Shown here: positions 1-9,014 of the stretch, piece by piece
Layout of the letters: each line of letters starts with the position of its first letter
Position numbering within the stretch: position 1 is the stretch's first letter
Assembly: GCF_913774235.1 (NCBI RefSeq)
Contig: NZ_CAJYDW010000006.1
Location: forward strand, 186,001-250,000
Source of the DNA: an uncultured Pseudomonas sp.
Lineage (GTDB): Bacteria; Pseudomonadota; Gammaproteobacteria; Pseudomonadales; Pseudomonadaceae
Direction of reading: 5' to 3'
Length of the DNA stretch: 64,000 bases
Notes under the pieces: model-generated
The model's database searches: none
What the model saw: the letters and a program-made list of their open reading frames with translations, nothing else
What the model was told of the DNA's origin: nothing
Made by a program: the position numbers and the translations under genes

Positions 1-220
1 ACATTTTGTCGGTAGTCTTGGCACCGGTCACACGAACCTGCTCGGCGTTAATGACGACGATGTAGTCGCCAGTGTCAACGTGAGGGGTGTATTCGGGCTT
101 GTGCTTGCCACGCAGGCGAGTGGCAATTTCAGTAGCCAGACGACCCAGAGTCTGGCCAGCAGCGTCGACGACGTACCAGTCGCGCTTAACGGTTTCCGGT
201 TTTGCGGTGAAAGTTTTCAT
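1..220 (-). CDS. rplM: 50S ribosomal protein L13 (partial, cut by window edge)
   Basis: The reading frame starts at the ATG complementary to 218-220 and runs off the left edge, leaving 73 codons. It begins [20 protein letters not shown] and continues with [20 protein letters not shown], the conserved N-terminus of bacterial L13. L13 is an early assembly protein of the 50S subunit. In Pseudomonas it is normally followed by rpsI, which would lie outside the window. A short inverted repeat at 228-240 sits just before the start codon and could belong to the leader through which L13 represses its own mRNA; that part is inference. Confidence 0.96.
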   Translation of the reverse strand, partial: MKTFTAKPETVKRDWYVVDAAGQTLGRLATEIATRLRGKHKPEYTPHVDTGDYIVVINAEQVRVTGAKTTDKM

Positions 221-261
221 TCTCTATGGCCTCAGAGGCCGCCCTGGTAAAAAGACGGCAA

Positions 262-290
262 ATTCTACACAACAGTGCAACCCCAGACAA
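262..290 (-). promoter_or_regulatory. Probable sigma-70 promoter of rplM
   Basis: On the minus strand a -35-like TTGTCT (285-290) and a -10-like TAGAAT (262-267) are separated by exactly 17 bp, about 45 bp upstream of the rplM start. It lies in the spacer between nfi and rplM, which are both on the minus strand, so rplM appears to have its own promoter. The call rests on pattern and position only. Confidence 0.5.
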
Positions 291-426
291 GTCAGGGGCA
301 GCCGGAAACAGACGCTCTTCGGGGGCTCGGGTCGGCGTCCGCTACGGCGATCTCGGCAGGCTTAGGCATCCCCCGCCAAGAAAGCTGCGGCATGATACCC
401 GTTCAGGACGAAAAAGCAATTGAAAG

Positions 427-1128
427 TTAGAAAGAAAATAGCGCCTGGGTGGCCACCGACCCTTGACGGCGAGAGGCCAGGTGGTCCGCCAGCCGCGTCG
501 GTTCCGGCAGCCGATGGCGCCTGACGCAGGCCATGACCAGCCTGGGAGCGGTGGCCAGGCTGACGCGATGACCGGGCGAGACGATCAGTGGCTTCACCCT
601 GTCCTTGCTGCGCAGCACCGACCCTATCACCTCCCCCTGGCGATCCAGCAAGTCGACCTGAGCACCGCGGGTTTCGGCCAGTTCGCCGTGATGGCCGGTG
701 AGAATCTTCTTGGCGACGCCGATGGTCGGTAGACCGGTGACCACCCCCAGATGAGCGGCGATGCCCAGGCGGCGCGGGTGAGCGATGCCATGGCCGTCGC
801 AGAACACCAGCTCGGGCACCTCCGGCAGTTCCTCCAGCGCCTGGAGCAGCGCCGGGAGTTCGCGGAAGGACAGCAGCCCCGGCACATAGGGCATCACGGT
901 AGGGATGCGGGCAATGGCATGGGCCAGGGGCTGCAGGGTCTCGGCATCCAGCAGGACGGCCACCGCGCGGGTGATTGCGCCGCCCTCCTCGAAGCCCACG
1001 TCGACCCCGGCGTAACGGCGCGGCGCACCGAAGTCGTCATCCAGGCGGACCTCGGTGGCCAGTTGCTTCTGCAGGATGCGCGCCTGGGCGGCCGAGCCGT
1101 CCCAGTCGGCGAAGGGGTTGGAATTCAC
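427..1128 (-). CDS. nfi: Endonuclease V (deoxyinosine 3'-endonuclease)
   Basis: Endonuclease V cuts DNA at the second phosphodiester bond 3' of deoxyinosine, starting repair of deaminated adenine. All family motifs are present, numbered from the GTG start: YAGVDVGF with metal-binding D43, [11 protein letters not shown] with E90, and [10 protein letters not shown] with D111 and H117. I chose the GTG at 1126-1128 because GGAG lies six bases upstream and the resulting 233 residues match the usual 220-235. A TTG start at 1170 would add 14 residues that are not family-like. The gene follows zapE on the same strand and is probably co-transcribed with it. Confidence 0.95.
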   Translation of the reverse strand: MNSNPFADWDGSAAQARILQKQLATEVRLDDDFGAPRRYAGVDVGFEEGGAITRAVAVLLDAETLQPLAHAIARIPTVMPYVPGLLSFRELPALLQALEELPEVPELVFCDGHGIAHPRRLGIAAHLGVVTGLPTIGVAKKILTGHHGELAETRGAQVDLLDRQGEVIGSVLRSKDRVKPLIVSPGHRVSLATAPRLVMACVRRHRLPEPTRLADHLASRRQGSVATQALFSF

Positions 1129-1182
1129 GAGCAGCTCCCAAGCACCTGAGTCAAAGGATTGATCCTCCAACTCCGGCAGGGT

Positions 1183-2277
1183 TCAGGGCTTGTGCGGACG
1201 GGCCAGGTACTCGTGGGACTGCATCTCCAGCAGGCGGCTGAGGGTGCGCTGGAATTCGAACTCCAGCCGACCACCGGAATAGAGGTCCTTGAGCTCGACC
1301 TCGGCGGAGAGGATCAGCTTGACCTGGCGATCGTAGAATTCGTCGACCAGGTTGATGAAGCGCCGCGCCATGTCGTCCTTGAGGGCATCCATCCGCTCGA
1401 CATTGCTGACCAGCACGGTCTGGAAGATCTTGCCCAGCTCGATGTAGTCGTTCTGGCTGCGCGGACCGTCGCAGAGGGCACGGAAGTCGAACCAGGCGAC
1501 GTCTTCGCAGGTGCGGCGGGCACGGATCTCGCGGTTCTCGATCATCAGCGGCACGTCTTCGCAGAGATCGGTGCACTCGACGGTGAGCGAACGGAAGCTC
1601 TTGGCCATCGCCGCCTCGACGGCTTCACTCAGCGGATAATGGTAGAGCTGGGCCTGTTCCAGGGCACGCAGGCGATAGTCCACGCCGCTGTCGACGTTGA
1701 CGATCTCGGTGTGTTCCTTGAGCAGGGCGATGGCCGGCAGGAAGCGCGCGCGTTGCAGACCATCCTTGTAGAGACCGTCAGGCACAATGTTCGACGTGGC
1801 GACCAGACTGACGCCGTTCTTGAACAGCTCTTCCAGCAGGGTCGCCAGGATCATGGCGTCGGTGATGTCGGAGACGAAGAATTCGTCGAAGCAGATCACC
1901 CGCGCCTCGTCGGCGAAACGACGGGCAATGATGGTCAGCGGATTCTTCTCGCCCTTGAGGGTGCGCAGCTCTTCATGGACCCGCTTCATGAAGCGGTGGA
2001 AGTGGGTGCGCATCTTCTGCTTGAACGGCAGGGCGTCGTAGAAGGTATCGACCAGATAGGTCTTGCCGCGCCCTACCCCGCCCCAGAAATACAGGCCCTT
2101 GATCGGGGTGACCGTCTTGCGCCCGAGCAGCTTGCCGAACAGACCGCCCTTGGCGGCTGGCTCGGCGAGCAAGTCGTCATAGAGCCGTTGCAGGTGGCGG
2201 ACGGCCTCTTCCTGGGCGGCATCGTAGAAAAACTCCGGGCGCTTGAGGTCGGCCTGGTAACGCTCGAGGGGGGTCAT
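1183..2277 (-). CDS. zapE: Cell division ATPase ZapE (AFG1-like)
   Basis: ZapE is an AFG1-family P-loop ATPase that associates with the Z-ring and modulates FtsZ during stress. The protein is 364 residues, the usual length in Pseudomonas. It begins MTPLERYQADLKRPEFFYDA, has Walker A GGVGRGKT at residues 66-73, Walker B as ICFDEFFVSD, and a later FDFRALCDGPRS stretch typical of the family. A TTG at 2340 in the same frame would add 21 non-conserved residues, so the ATG at 2275-2277 was preferred. It sits between trpS and nfi on the minus strand. Confidence 0.95.
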   Translation of the reverse strand: MTPLERYQADLKRPEFFYDAAQEEAVRHLQRLYDDLLAEPAAKGGLFGKLLGRKTVTPIKGLYFWGGVGRGKTYLVDTFYDALPFKQKMRTHFHRFMKRVHEELRTLKGEKNPLTIIARRFADEARVICFDEFFVSDITDAMILATLLEELFKNGVSLVATSNIVPDGLYKDGLQRARFLPAIALLKEHTEIVNVDSGVDYRLRALEQAQLYHYPLSEAVEAAMAKSFRSLTVECTDLCEDVPLMIENREIRARRTCEDVAWFDFRALCDGPRSQNDYIELGKIFQTVLVSNVERMDALKDDMARRFINLVDEFYDRQVKLILSAEVELKDLYSGGRLEFEFQRTLSRLLEMQSHEYLARPHKP

Positions 2278-2323
2278 GGCGGCTTCTGGTCGGGTGGAAA
2301 AAAGGGTGGTCACTGTAATGGCG

Positions 2324-2350
2324 GTCCCTGGCGTTGACAACGCCGGGGAC
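2324..2350 (-). terminator. Hairpin between trpS and zapE, possible terminator
   Basis: A 12-bp stem (2324-2335 against 2339-2350, one G-T wobble) closes a three-base loop directly after the trpS stop codon. No T-run follows on either strand, so it could be a weak or Rho-assisted terminator or an RNA-processing hairpin rather than a classic intrinsic terminator. Confidence 0.45.
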
Positions 2351-2361
2351 CGCAGGTGCCG

Positions 2362-3711
2362 TCAGCCTTCGGCCAATTGCGCCAGGGCGGCGCGGGTGCG
2401 CTCGACCAAGGCATCGCGGGCGGCAGGAGAATCGCTGGAGGCGCCTTCGGCCACGACCAGGTTGTCCAGCAGCAGCTGGAAGCTATTGCCCTCCCCTGCC
2501 TGGACGAGGGCCGGTGTCGTGATCAGCTGTTTGCTGGTGATGCCGGCGGTCTTGGCTTCGGCGAAGGGGATCGAGAGCGCCAGTTCGGTGCCGTCGGCAT
2601 CGAGCAGGCGGAAGCGGAAGCTGCCATCACTTTCGCGGAAGCTGACGAAGCGAGCGGTCTTGCTAGCCTTCTTCTTGGTGGAGCCGGTGGCGACCTGGGT
2701 CTTGAGCGAGCGCAGGCCCACGGCTTCGCGCAGTTCGCCGAGGAAGGGCGTGGCGTAGCGGCGGGCCTTGGCGGCACCGGCCAGCAGGATGTCTTCCAGG
2801 TCATCGGGACGGGCGATCAGCGTCGCGTAGCGCTCGCGGGCCTCGCCCAGCTCGGCGTCGAGCAACTCGAAGAGCTGGCTCTTGGCCTCGCCCCAGGCCA
2901 GGCCGCCAAGCAGGGCTTCGCGGAAGGCCGCGCTCTGCTCGGGGGTGGCGAAGGCCTGGTAGAGGGTGAAGAGGTGGGCACTGTCCGGGTCCTTGGGCTC
3001 GCCGGGCAGGCGCGAATCGGTGACGATGCGGGCGATGGCGTCCTTGAGCTGCTTGGCGCTGCCGAACAGCGGGATGGTGTTGTCGTAGCTCTTGGACATC
3101 TTGCGGCCATCGAGACCGGGCAAGGTGGAGACGCTTTCCTCGATGACCGCCTCGGGCAGGGCGAAGTAGTCGCGGCCATTGCCGAACAAATGGTTGAAGC
3201 GCTGGCCGATATCGCGGGCCATTTCCACATGCTGGATCTGGTCACGGCCGACCGGCACGCGCAGGGCGTTGAACATGAGGATGTCTGCCGCCATCAGCAC
3301 CGGATAGCTGTAGAGGCCCATGGTCACGCCCGCATCGGGATCCTCGCCCTGCTCCAGGTTGCGGTCGACCGCGGCCTTGTAGGCATGGGCGCGGTTGAGC
3401 AGGCCCTTGCCGGCGACGCAGGTGAGCAACCAGGTCAGTTCGGGGATCTCGGGGATGTCGGACTGGCGATAGAAGGTGACCCGCTCCGGGTCCAGGCCGC
3501 TGGCCAGCCAGGTGGCGGCGATCTCCAGGCGCGAACGCTGGATGCGCGCGGGGTCGTCGCACTTGATCAGGGCGTGGTAGTCGGCGAGGAAATAGAAGGA
3601 GTCGGCATCGTCGGCCAGGCTGGCGCGGATGGCGGGACGGATGGCCCCGGCGTAGTTGCCCAGGTGCGGGGTACCGGTGGTGGTGATGCCAGTGAGGATG
3701 CGAGTGGTCAT
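2362..3711 (-). CDS. trpS: Tryptophanyl-tRNA synthetase
   Basis: This class I aminoacyl-tRNA synthetase charges tRNA-Trp. The HIGH-type motif appears as TPHLGNY (residues 14-20) and the KMSKS loop as [10 protein letters not shown] (202-211). At 449 residues it is the long form with about 110 extra C-terminal residues, rich in Lys/Ala at the junction, rather than the about 334-residue E. coli type; Pseudomonas carries this long form. The ATG start is 34 bp after the stop of the upstream alpha/beta hydrolase, so the two are probably in one transcription unit. Confidence 0.96.
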   Translation of the reverse strand: MTTRILTGITTTGTPHLGNYAGAIRPAIRASLADDADSFYFLADYHALIKCDDPARIQRSRLEIAATWLASGLDPERVTFYRQSDIPEIPELTWLLTCVAGKGLLNRAHAYKAAVDRNLEQGEDPDAGVTMGLYSYPVLMAADILMFNALRVPVGRDQIQHVEMARDIGQRFNHLFGNGRDYFALPEAVIEESVSTLPGLDGRKMSKSYDNTIPLFGSAKQLKDAIARIVTDSRLPGEPKDPDSAHLFTLYQAFATPEQSAAFREALLGGLAWGEAKSQLFELLDAELGEARERYATLIARPDDLEDILLAGAAKARRYATPFLGELREAVGLRSLKTQVATGSTKKKASKTARFVSFRESDGSFRFRLLDADGTELALSIPFAEAKTAGITSKQLITTPALVQAGEGNSFQLLLDNLVVAEGASSDSPAARDALVERTRAALAQLAEG

Positions 3712-3744
3712 GGAGGCGCTGGGAATCCGAGAGACTAACGAGGG

Positions 3745-4380
3745 TCAGGCCTGCAGGCGGGGCAGGACCAGATCTTTGAGTTCGACGAGTTTGCCATGAA
3801 AGAAATGGCTGCACTCGGGAACGCGGAGTAGTTCGTGGGGCAGATCGAGACTGGCGGACCAGGCGTAGACGCGCTCGGGGGTGACCACTTCGTCGGCTTC
3901 GGGCTGGATGACGGTCAGCCGCGCCTGCTTGGGTAGGCGGCCGTCGACCGTGAAGCGCTCCACCGGCGGCGCCAGCATGAACAGGCGCTCCACCGCCACG
4001 CCCTCGCCCTCCAGGCGACCGCCCAGGCAGGCCGCGACGCAGGAGCCGAAGGAGAAGCCGCAGAGCGTCAGCGGCAGCTCGGGATGGCGCGCGCGTAGCC
4101 AGGCCACGGCGGCCGCGGCATCGTCGATTTCGCCTTCGCCGCCGGCATGCACGCCGCTGCTGGCACCGACGCCGCGGAAGTTGAATCTGAGGGTAGCCTG
4201 ACCCGCGTCCCGAGCGATGCGCTGCAGGGTGGCGACCACCTTGTTCTGCATGGTACCGCCGTGGAGCGGATGGGGATGACAGAGCACCACCGCGCCGGTG
4301 GGTTCGGCCGGGCTCTGGTACAGGGCTTCCAGAGTGCCCGCGGGGCCCTCCAGCAGCAGGGATTCTTCACGGGCTGACAC
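3745..4380 (-). CDS. Alpha/beta hydrolase (dienelactone-hydrolase-like)
   Basis: A 211-residue alpha/beta-hydrolase of the compact serine-esterase type often found upstream of trpS in pseudomonads. An HPHPLHGGTMQNKVV oxyanion region is followed by FNFRGVG and the nucleophile elbow GFSFGS. A later Asp (QPEADEVV) and a His (CSHFFHG) complete a plausible Ser-Asp-His triad. I chose the GTG start at 4378-4380 because GGAG lies six bases upstream; a TTG at 4419 is the alternative. No signal peptide is visible, so it is probably cytoplasmic. The substrate cannot be inferred. Confidence 0.85.
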   Translation of the reverse strand: MSAREESLLLEGPAGTLEALYQSPAEPTGAVVLCHPHPLHGGTMQNKVVATLQRIARDAGQATLRFNFRGVGASSGVHAGGEGEIDDAAAAVAWLRARHPELPLTLCGFSFGSCVAACLGGRLEGEGVAVERLFMLAPPVERFTVDGRLPKQARLTVIQPEADEVVTPERVYAWSASLDLPHELLRVPECSHFFHGKLVELKDLVLPRLQA

Positions 4381-4565
4381 GTTTGACTCCGTGACCCCGG
4401 ACGCGCAGTGCTCATCCAAGGAATTGATTTTGATAGGGTCGATCCTGCGCGATGCCTGAGTGCGGGGTATGATGACGCCCAGCGAATGGCAGATGACGCA
4501 ACCCAGTGTACAGGCTCGCCGGTCTGCCGTTACCGTAAAGCAAAGCCGCTCATAGAGGAAGTTTC

Positions 4566-5006
4566 GTGGAACAGTCGCTCACTACCTGGTTGTTGCCCCT
4601 GGTCGCGCTGCTGATCGGGGTCGGGATAGGTTTTCTGCTGGCGCGCCTGGTGCCGGGTGCCGCGCCGAGCCGGGTGCAGCGCCAGCTGGATGACCTGCAG
4701 AAGAAGTTCGACGACTATCAGCACGAGGTCACCAGCCACTTCAGCACCACCGCCGGCCTGGTGCGCAAGCTGACCCAGACCTACCAGGACATGCAGTCGC
4801 ACCTGTCCGAAGGTGCCGAGCGCCTGGCCCAGGATGAACTGACCCGCCAGCACCTGCTGGCCTCGCTGCACAGCGCCGAGCAGCGCTACCCCACCAGCCG
4901 CGAGCGCATCGACGGTCCGACCGAAGCGCCGCGGGACTATGCGCCCAAGGGCGATGGCGCCCCCGGCACCCTGGACGAAACCTACGGCGTGAAAAGCCGC
5001 GGTTGA
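4566..5006 (+). CDS. zapG: Inner-membrane Z-ring/envelope protein ZapG (YhcB, DUF1043)
   Basis: A 146-residue protein with one N-terminal membrane helix (LLPLVALLIGVGIGFLLARL, residues 9-28) followed by a helical, coiled-coil-prone cytoplasmic domain (QRQLDDLQKKFDDYQHEV). This is the DUF1043/YhcB architecture; YhcB/ZapG links the cell envelope, division and elongation machinery. Translation starts at GTG 4566 with GAGGAAG about four bases upstream. The C-terminal tail is low-complexity and Pro/Gly rich, as in other family members. It is followed immediately by a strong intrinsic terminator. Confidence 0.92.
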   Translation: MEQSLTTWLLPLVALLIGVGIGFLLARLVPGAAPSRVQRQLDDLQKKFDDYQHEVTSHFSTTAGLVRKLTQTYQDMQSHLSEGAERLAQDELTRQHLLASLHSAEQRYPTSRERIDGPTEAPRDYAPKGDGAPGTLDETYGVKSRG

Positions 5007-5013
5007 TCCCAGA

Positions 5014-5042
5014 GGCCGGGCACTGTCCCGGCCTTTTTCTTT
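5014..5042 (+). terminator. Rho-independent terminator of zapG
   Basis: A GC stem GGCCGGG (5014-5020) pairs with CCCGGCC (5027-5033) around a six-base loop and is followed directly by TTTTTCTTT. It begins eight bases after the zapG stop codon. Confidence 0.9.
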
Positions 5043-5136
5043 CCTACGTCACCTTCCTGCTCTAGGTTCGACGCTCGGCCCTTTTCCGGCCTGACATGGC
5101 ATAATCCGCGGTTGCAGTCTTTCGCAGGAGAACGCC

Positions 5137-5499
5137 ATGCCCGCAGCGGCCAGTGGCCTGAGCCTCTACGGCATCAAGGCCTGTGACACCATGAAGAAGG
5201 CCCGCCTTTGGCTCGACGAGCACGGCCAGGCCTATCACTTCCATGACTACAAGCAGAGTGGCATCGACCGCGAGCGGCTGGCGGCCTGGTGTGCGGAGCA
5301 TGGCTGGGACAAGGTGCTCAATCGCGCCGGTACCACCTTCCGCAAGCTCGACGAGGCCCAGAAGGCCGATCTGGATACCGCCAAGGCCATCGACCTGATG
5401 CTGGCGCAGCCTTCGATGATCAAGAGACCCGTGCTCGATCTCGGCGATCGTACCCTGCTGGGCTTCAAGCCCGAGCTCTATGCCGCGACCCTGAACTGA
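5137..5499 (+). CDS. ArsC/Spx-family (YffB-like) protein
   Basis: A 120-residue thioredoxin-fold protein of the ArsC/Spx superfamily. SLYGIKACDTMKKARLWLDE (residues 9-28) gives a single Cys in the KACDTMKKA motif, typical of the YffB subgroup rather than true arsenate reductases; RPVLDLGDRTLLGF near the C-terminus is the family's RP(V/I) loop. An AGGAG box precedes the ATG. It sits immediately before dapD. Function of YffB-type proteins is poorly known; the arsenate reductase of this genome segment is the separate gene at 42289. Confidence 0.88.
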   Translation: MPAAASGLSLYGIKACDTMKKARLWLDEHGQAYHFHDYKQSGIDRERLAAWCAEHGWDKVLNRAGTTFRKLDEAQKADLDTAKAIDLMLAQPSMIKRPVLDLGDRTLLGFKPELYAATLN

Positions 5500-5572
5500 C
5501 CCCGCGGCCACCGCCCCTACTACCGAACATCTCGCACCGACCGGATCGGTGCCTTTGCAAAGGAAAAGTCTC

Positions 5573-6607
5573 ATGTCGAATGCCCTCTTCAGTATCGCCT
5601 TCGGTGTCGGCACCCAGAATCGCCAGGACGCCTGGCTGGAAGTCTTCTATGCACAGCCCCTGCTGAATCCCGCTGCCGAGCTGGTGGCGGCGGTCGCGCC
5701 CCTGCTCGACTACCAGGGCGGCAACCAGGCCATCGCCTTCGCGCCGGCCCAGGCCCGTGGCCTGGCCGAGGCGCTCAAGGGCATCGATGCCGTGCAGTCG
5801 GCGCTGCTGACCCGCCTGGCCGAAAGCACCAAGCCGCTGGTGGCCACCCTGCTGGCCGAAGATGCCGCGCCCGCCTCCACCCCCGAGGCCTACCTGAAGC
5901 TGCACCTGCTCTCCCATCGCCTGGTGAAGCCGCACGGCCTGAATCTCAGCGGCATCTTCGCCCTGTTGCCCAATGTGGCCTGGACCAACCAGGGCGCCGT
6001 GGACCTGGCCGAGCTGCCGGCCGAGCAGTTGGAAGCCCGCCTGCGCGGCAAGCTGCTGGAAGTCTTCTCGGTGGACAAATTCCCCAAGATGACCGACTAC
6101 GTGGTGCCGGCCGGCGTGCGCATCGCCGATACCGCCCGGGTGCGCCTGGGTGCCTACGTGGGTGAAGGCACGACGGTGATGCACGAAGGCTTCGTCAACT
6201 TCAACGCCGGCACCGCCGGCCCCGGCATGATCGAAGGCCGCGTCTCCGCGGGCGTCTTCGTCGGCAAGGGTTCGGACCTGGGCGGCGGCTGCTCCACCAT
6301 GGGTACCCTGTCGGGCGGTGGCAACATCATCATCAGCGTCGGCGAAGGCTGCCTGATCGGTGCCAACGCCGGCATCGGCATCCCGCTGGGCGATCGCTGC
6401 ACCGTGGAATCCGGCCTCTATGTGACCGCGGGTACCAAGGTGGCGGTGCTGGACGACCAGAACCAGCTGGTGCGGGTGGTCAAGGCCCGTGAGCTGGCCG
6501 GCCAGAGCGATCTGCTGCTGCGCCGCAATTCGGAGACCGGCGCGGTCGAGTGCAAGACCAACAAGACCGCCATCGAACTCAACGAAGCGCTGCACGCGCA
6601 CAACTGA
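5573..6607 (+). CDS. dapD: 2,3,4,5-tetrahydropyridine-2,6-dicarboxylate N-succinyltransferase
   Basis: DapD transfers succinyl from succinyl-CoA to tetrahydrodipicolinate in the lysine/meso-diaminopimelate pathway, which supplies peptidoglycan. The 344-residue length and the start MSNALFSIAFGVGTQNRQDA match the pseudomonad form, longer than the 274-residue E. coli enzyme. The second half shows left-handed beta-helix hexapeptide repeats (VRLGAYVGEGTTVMHEGF, then GNIIISVGEGCLIGANAGIG). The ATG at 5573 follows an AAGGA-type ribosome site. Confidence 0.97.
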   Translation: MSNALFSIAFGVGTQNRQDAWLEVFYAQPLLNPAAELVAAVAPLLDYQGGNQAIAFAPAQARGLAEALKGIDAVQSALLTRLAESTKPLVATLLAEDAAPASTPEAYLKLHLLSHRLVKPHGLNLSGIFALLPNVAWTNQGAVDLAELPAEQLEARLRGKLLEVFSVDKFPKMTDYVVPAGVRIADTARVRLGAYVGEGTTVMHEGFVNFNAGTAGPGMIEGRVSAGVFVGKGSDLGGGCSTMGTLSGGGNIIISVGEGCLIGANAGIGIPLGDRCTVESGLYVTAGTKVAVLDDQNQLVRVVKARELAGQSDLLLRRNSETGAVECKTNKTAIELNEALHAHN

Positions 6608-6657
6608 GTCCACCACCGGGCAGCCCGCCGCGCGCGGGCTACCCCGGAGCTGTCGCC

Positions 6658-7866
6658 ATGTTGCTACCCTCCCCCTGGAGAGCCGAGTTTCCGGCCTTCA
6701 GCGCCTTCGCCGCCGACGGCATCACCTACCTCGACAGCGCCGCCACGGCGCAGAAGCCCCAGGTGGTGCTGGATGCCCTGCTGGCCAGCTATAGCCTGGG
6801 CGCGGCCAATGTGCACCGCGCCCAGCACTGGGCTGCCGAGCGGACCACCGCCGCCTACGAAGGCGCCCGTGGACGGATCGCCGCCTGGCTGGGCGCTGCC
6901 TCGCCGCAAGAGGTGGTGCTGACCCGCGGCGCGACCGAGGCGCTCAATCTGCTGGCCTATGGTCTGGAAGACGCCTTCGCGGCGGGTGACGAGATCCTCA
7001 TCAGCGCTCTGGAGCACCACGCCAATCTGCTGCCTTGGCAGCAGCTGGCGCAGCGCCGGGGCCTGCTGTTGAAGGTGATCCCCCTGACCCCGAGCGGTCA
7101 TCTGGACCTGGACGCGGCCAAGACACTGCTGGGGCCTAGAACTCGCCTGGTCGCGGTCAGCCAGCTGTCCAACGTGCTCGGCACCTGGCAACCGCTGGCG
7201 GAGTTGGCCGCCTTGGTGCGCGCCCGTTCACCGGCCTGGCTGGTGGTGGACGGAGCCCAGGGCGCGGTCCACGGCCGTCACCGCCCGGGCGAGTTCGACG
7301 CCGATTTCTATGTCTTTTCCGGCCACAAGCTCTATGCGCCCGAGGCCATTGGCGTGCTCTGGGGCAAGGCCGACTGCCTGGCACAGCTCAAGCCCTGGCA
7401 ATTCGGCGGCGAGATGGTGCACCACACCACCTTCCACGAGGCCCGCTTCCATGCCGCGCCTATGGGCTTCGAGGCCGGCACGCCGCCCATCGGCGCGGCC
7501 ATTGCCCTGGGCGCGGCGGTGGACTGGCTGCAGGGCCAGGACGAGACGCTGATCCGCGGTCACGAGCAGGCGCTGAGCCTGAAGCTGCTGGCCGGTCTCG
7601 CCGCGCGCGACGGGGTGCGGATCTTCGGTGAGCCGCAGATCGCCTTGGCCAGTTTCCGGGTGGAGGGCGTGGACGTCGGCGATCTGTCCCACTTGCTGGG
7701 GGAACAGGGCATCGCGGTACGCGCCGGTCAGCACTGTGCCATGCCGCTGTTCCAGACCCTGCAAGCGCCTGGCGCGCTGCGGGTGTCTCTGGGTCTGTAC
7801 AACGACGCCGAGGATCTACAGCGCTTCTTCACCGCGCTGGACAACGCCCTGGAGCTGCTGCGATGA
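6658..7866 (+). CDS. csdA: Cysteine desulfurase (CsdA/SufS type)
   Basis: This 402-residue PLP enzyme removes sulfur from cysteine as a persulfide for Fe-S cluster or thionucleoside synthesis. The PLP lysine lies in FSGHKLYAPEAIG (K224), EHHANLLPW carries the conserved His pair, and the persulfide cysteine is in VRAGQHCAMP (C360), the group II motif. The ATG at 6658 has GGAG eight bases upstream. Its stop overlaps the start of the SufE-like gene by four bases, so the desulfurase and its acceptor are translationally coupled. Confidence 0.95.
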   Translation: MLLPSPWRAEFPAFSAFAADGITYLDSAATAQKPQVVLDALLASYSLGAANVHRAQHWAAERTTAAYEGARGRIAAWLGAASPQEVVLTRGATEALNLLAYGLEDAFAAGDEILISALEHHANLLPWQQLAQRRGLLLKVIPLTPSGHLDLDAAKTLLGPRTRLVAVSQLSNVLGTWQPLAELAALVRARSPAWLVVDGAQGAVHGRHRPGEFDADFYVFSGHKLYAPEAIGVLWGKADCLAQLKPWQFGGEMVHHTTFHEARFHAAPMGFEAGTPPIGAAIALGAAVDWLQGQDETLIRGHEQALSLKLLAGLAARDGVRIFGEPQIALASFRVEGVDVGDLSHLLGEQGIAVRAGQHCAMPLFQTLQAPGALRVSLGLYNDAEDLQRFFTALDNALELLR

Positions 7867-8261
7867 ATCTGCTTCCCGATGCGGCGGAAGCCCGCCGCGC
7901 CTTCGTCATCGCCAAGGGCTGGGAGGCACGCTCGCGCCTGTTGCTGCAATGGGCGGAGCGCTTGCCCGCGGTACTGGAAGAGCGTGACGAGGACCTGGTA
8001 CAGGGCTGCGAAAGCCGGGTGCGCCTGACCCACGAAGCCCAGGGCGATCGCCATTTCTTCCGTGCCAGCAGCGAATCCCGGGTGCTCAAGGGACTGCTCG
8101 CCGTGGTGCTGGTCCGCGCCAACGGTCTCACTCGCGAGGAATTGGCGCGGCTCGATATCCATGGCTGGCTCACCGAACTGGGCCTGGAGCGACAGCTGTC
8201 GCAGTCGCGCAGCAACGGGTTGAACGCGGTATTGGCAAGGATGCGCGAATTAGCCGCTTAG
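7863..8261 (+). CDS. csdE: SufE/CsdE-family sulfur acceptor
   Basis: A 132-residue SufE-fold protein that accepts persulfide sulfur from the adjacent desulfurase and stimulates it. The active cysteine is in LVQGCESRVRL (C49), followed by the family's long C-terminal helices. It starts in an ATGA overlap with csdA. Its last four bases overlap the stop of the convergent tadA gene, so transcripts of the two strands must overlap at their ends. Confidence 0.93.
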   Translation: MNLLPDAAEARRAFVIAKGWEARSRLLLQWAERLPAVLEERDEDLVQGCESRVRLTHEAQGDRHFFRASSESRVLKGLLAVVLVRANGLTREELARLDIHGWLTELGLERQLSQSRSNGLNAVLARMRELAA

Positions 8262-8761
8262 CCCTCACCTGACGCGGGGTTGCGGCGAGCGCGGAAGAAG
8301 TCGGTCAGCACCTGGCCGCAAGCCTCGGCCAGTATCCCGCCCTCCACCAGCACCCGGTGGTTGAGAAAATCCTGCTCGAAGAAGCGCCCGCGGCTTGCTG
8401 CCATGCCCGCGCGGGGTTCGCTGGCGCCATAGACCAGTCGCTGGATGCGGCTGTGGACGATCAATCCAGCGCACATGCTGCAGGGCTCCAGGGTGACGTA
8501 GAGGGTGGCACCCGGTAGCCGGTAGTTGGCCAGGCGCGCGGCGGCGGCGCGGATGGCCTCCATCTCGGCGTGGGCGCTGGGATCGTGGGCGCCGATGGGA
8601 CGATTGAAGCCGCGGCCGATGATTTCGCCGTCCAGCACTACCACCGCCCCGACCGGCACCTCGCCCTGCTGGGCGCCCTGCTCCGCCAGTACCAGCGCTT
8701 CGCGCATGAAGAGGTCATCTCGACTGCGGTCGATGATGGGGAGCGGACGAAAGCGGGCCAT
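8258..8761 (-). CDS. tadA: tRNA-specific adenosine deaminase TadA
   Basis: TadA converts A34 of tRNA-Arg(ACG) to inosine, and is normally essential. The zinc site is complete: HAE (residues 64-66, catalytic Glu) and PCSMC (93-97). The 167-residue protein starting MARFRPLPIIDRSRDDLFMR has the usual length; longer in-frame starts up to 8989 add non-conserved sequence. In P. aeruginosa tadA lies only a few genes from guaBA, whereas here more than 50 kb of other genes separate them. Confidence 0.95.
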   Translation of the reverse strand: MARFRPLPIIDRSRDDLFMREALVLAEQGAQQGEVPVGAVVVLDGEIIGRGFNRPIGAHDPSAHAEMEAIRAAAARLANYRLPGATLYVTLEPCSMCAGLIVHSRIQRLVYGASEPRAGMAASRGRFFEQDFLNHRVLVEGGILAEACGQVLTDFFRARRNPASGEG

Positions 8762-8919
8762 GGCTGAACTCTGGACAAAGGCCAATGATACCGCCCCTGT
8801 CGGCCGAGACCAGCCGCGGTGATTCACGAGTGCTGGCGCACACTTTCCCAAAAAAGGATCGCAACAATCGTTATCGAAGCAATCAGATGAAAGAATGACT
8901 AAAGGCCTTCGCTGCCTGA

Positions 8920-8935
8920 AGTGACCTGCGTCACA
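8920..8935. promoter_or_regulatory. CRP/Vfr-like palindrome upstream of bphP
   Basis: The 16-bp sequence aGTGA-CCTGCG-TCACA fits the TGTGA-N6-TCACA consensus of CRP/Vfr-family sites at nine of ten positions. It lies 80 bp before the phytochrome start, in the tadA-bphP divergent spacer. That a CRP-family protein binds here is an inference from the palindrome. Confidence 0.5.
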
Positions 8936-9014
8936 TAGATGCGGATTCGGCGCTATAACTTCAACAGGCGCGGCGGCGCGTGGTCCCATTCAAGAGTTCA
9001 TCTGAGACAGTCGC

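Noticed and set aside
1159..2337. Long plus-strand frame of 392 codons over zapE
   Set aside because: It is the antisense shadow of zapE, Glu/Gly/Leu/Ala-rich as expected for the complement of GC-rich codons, with no family features.
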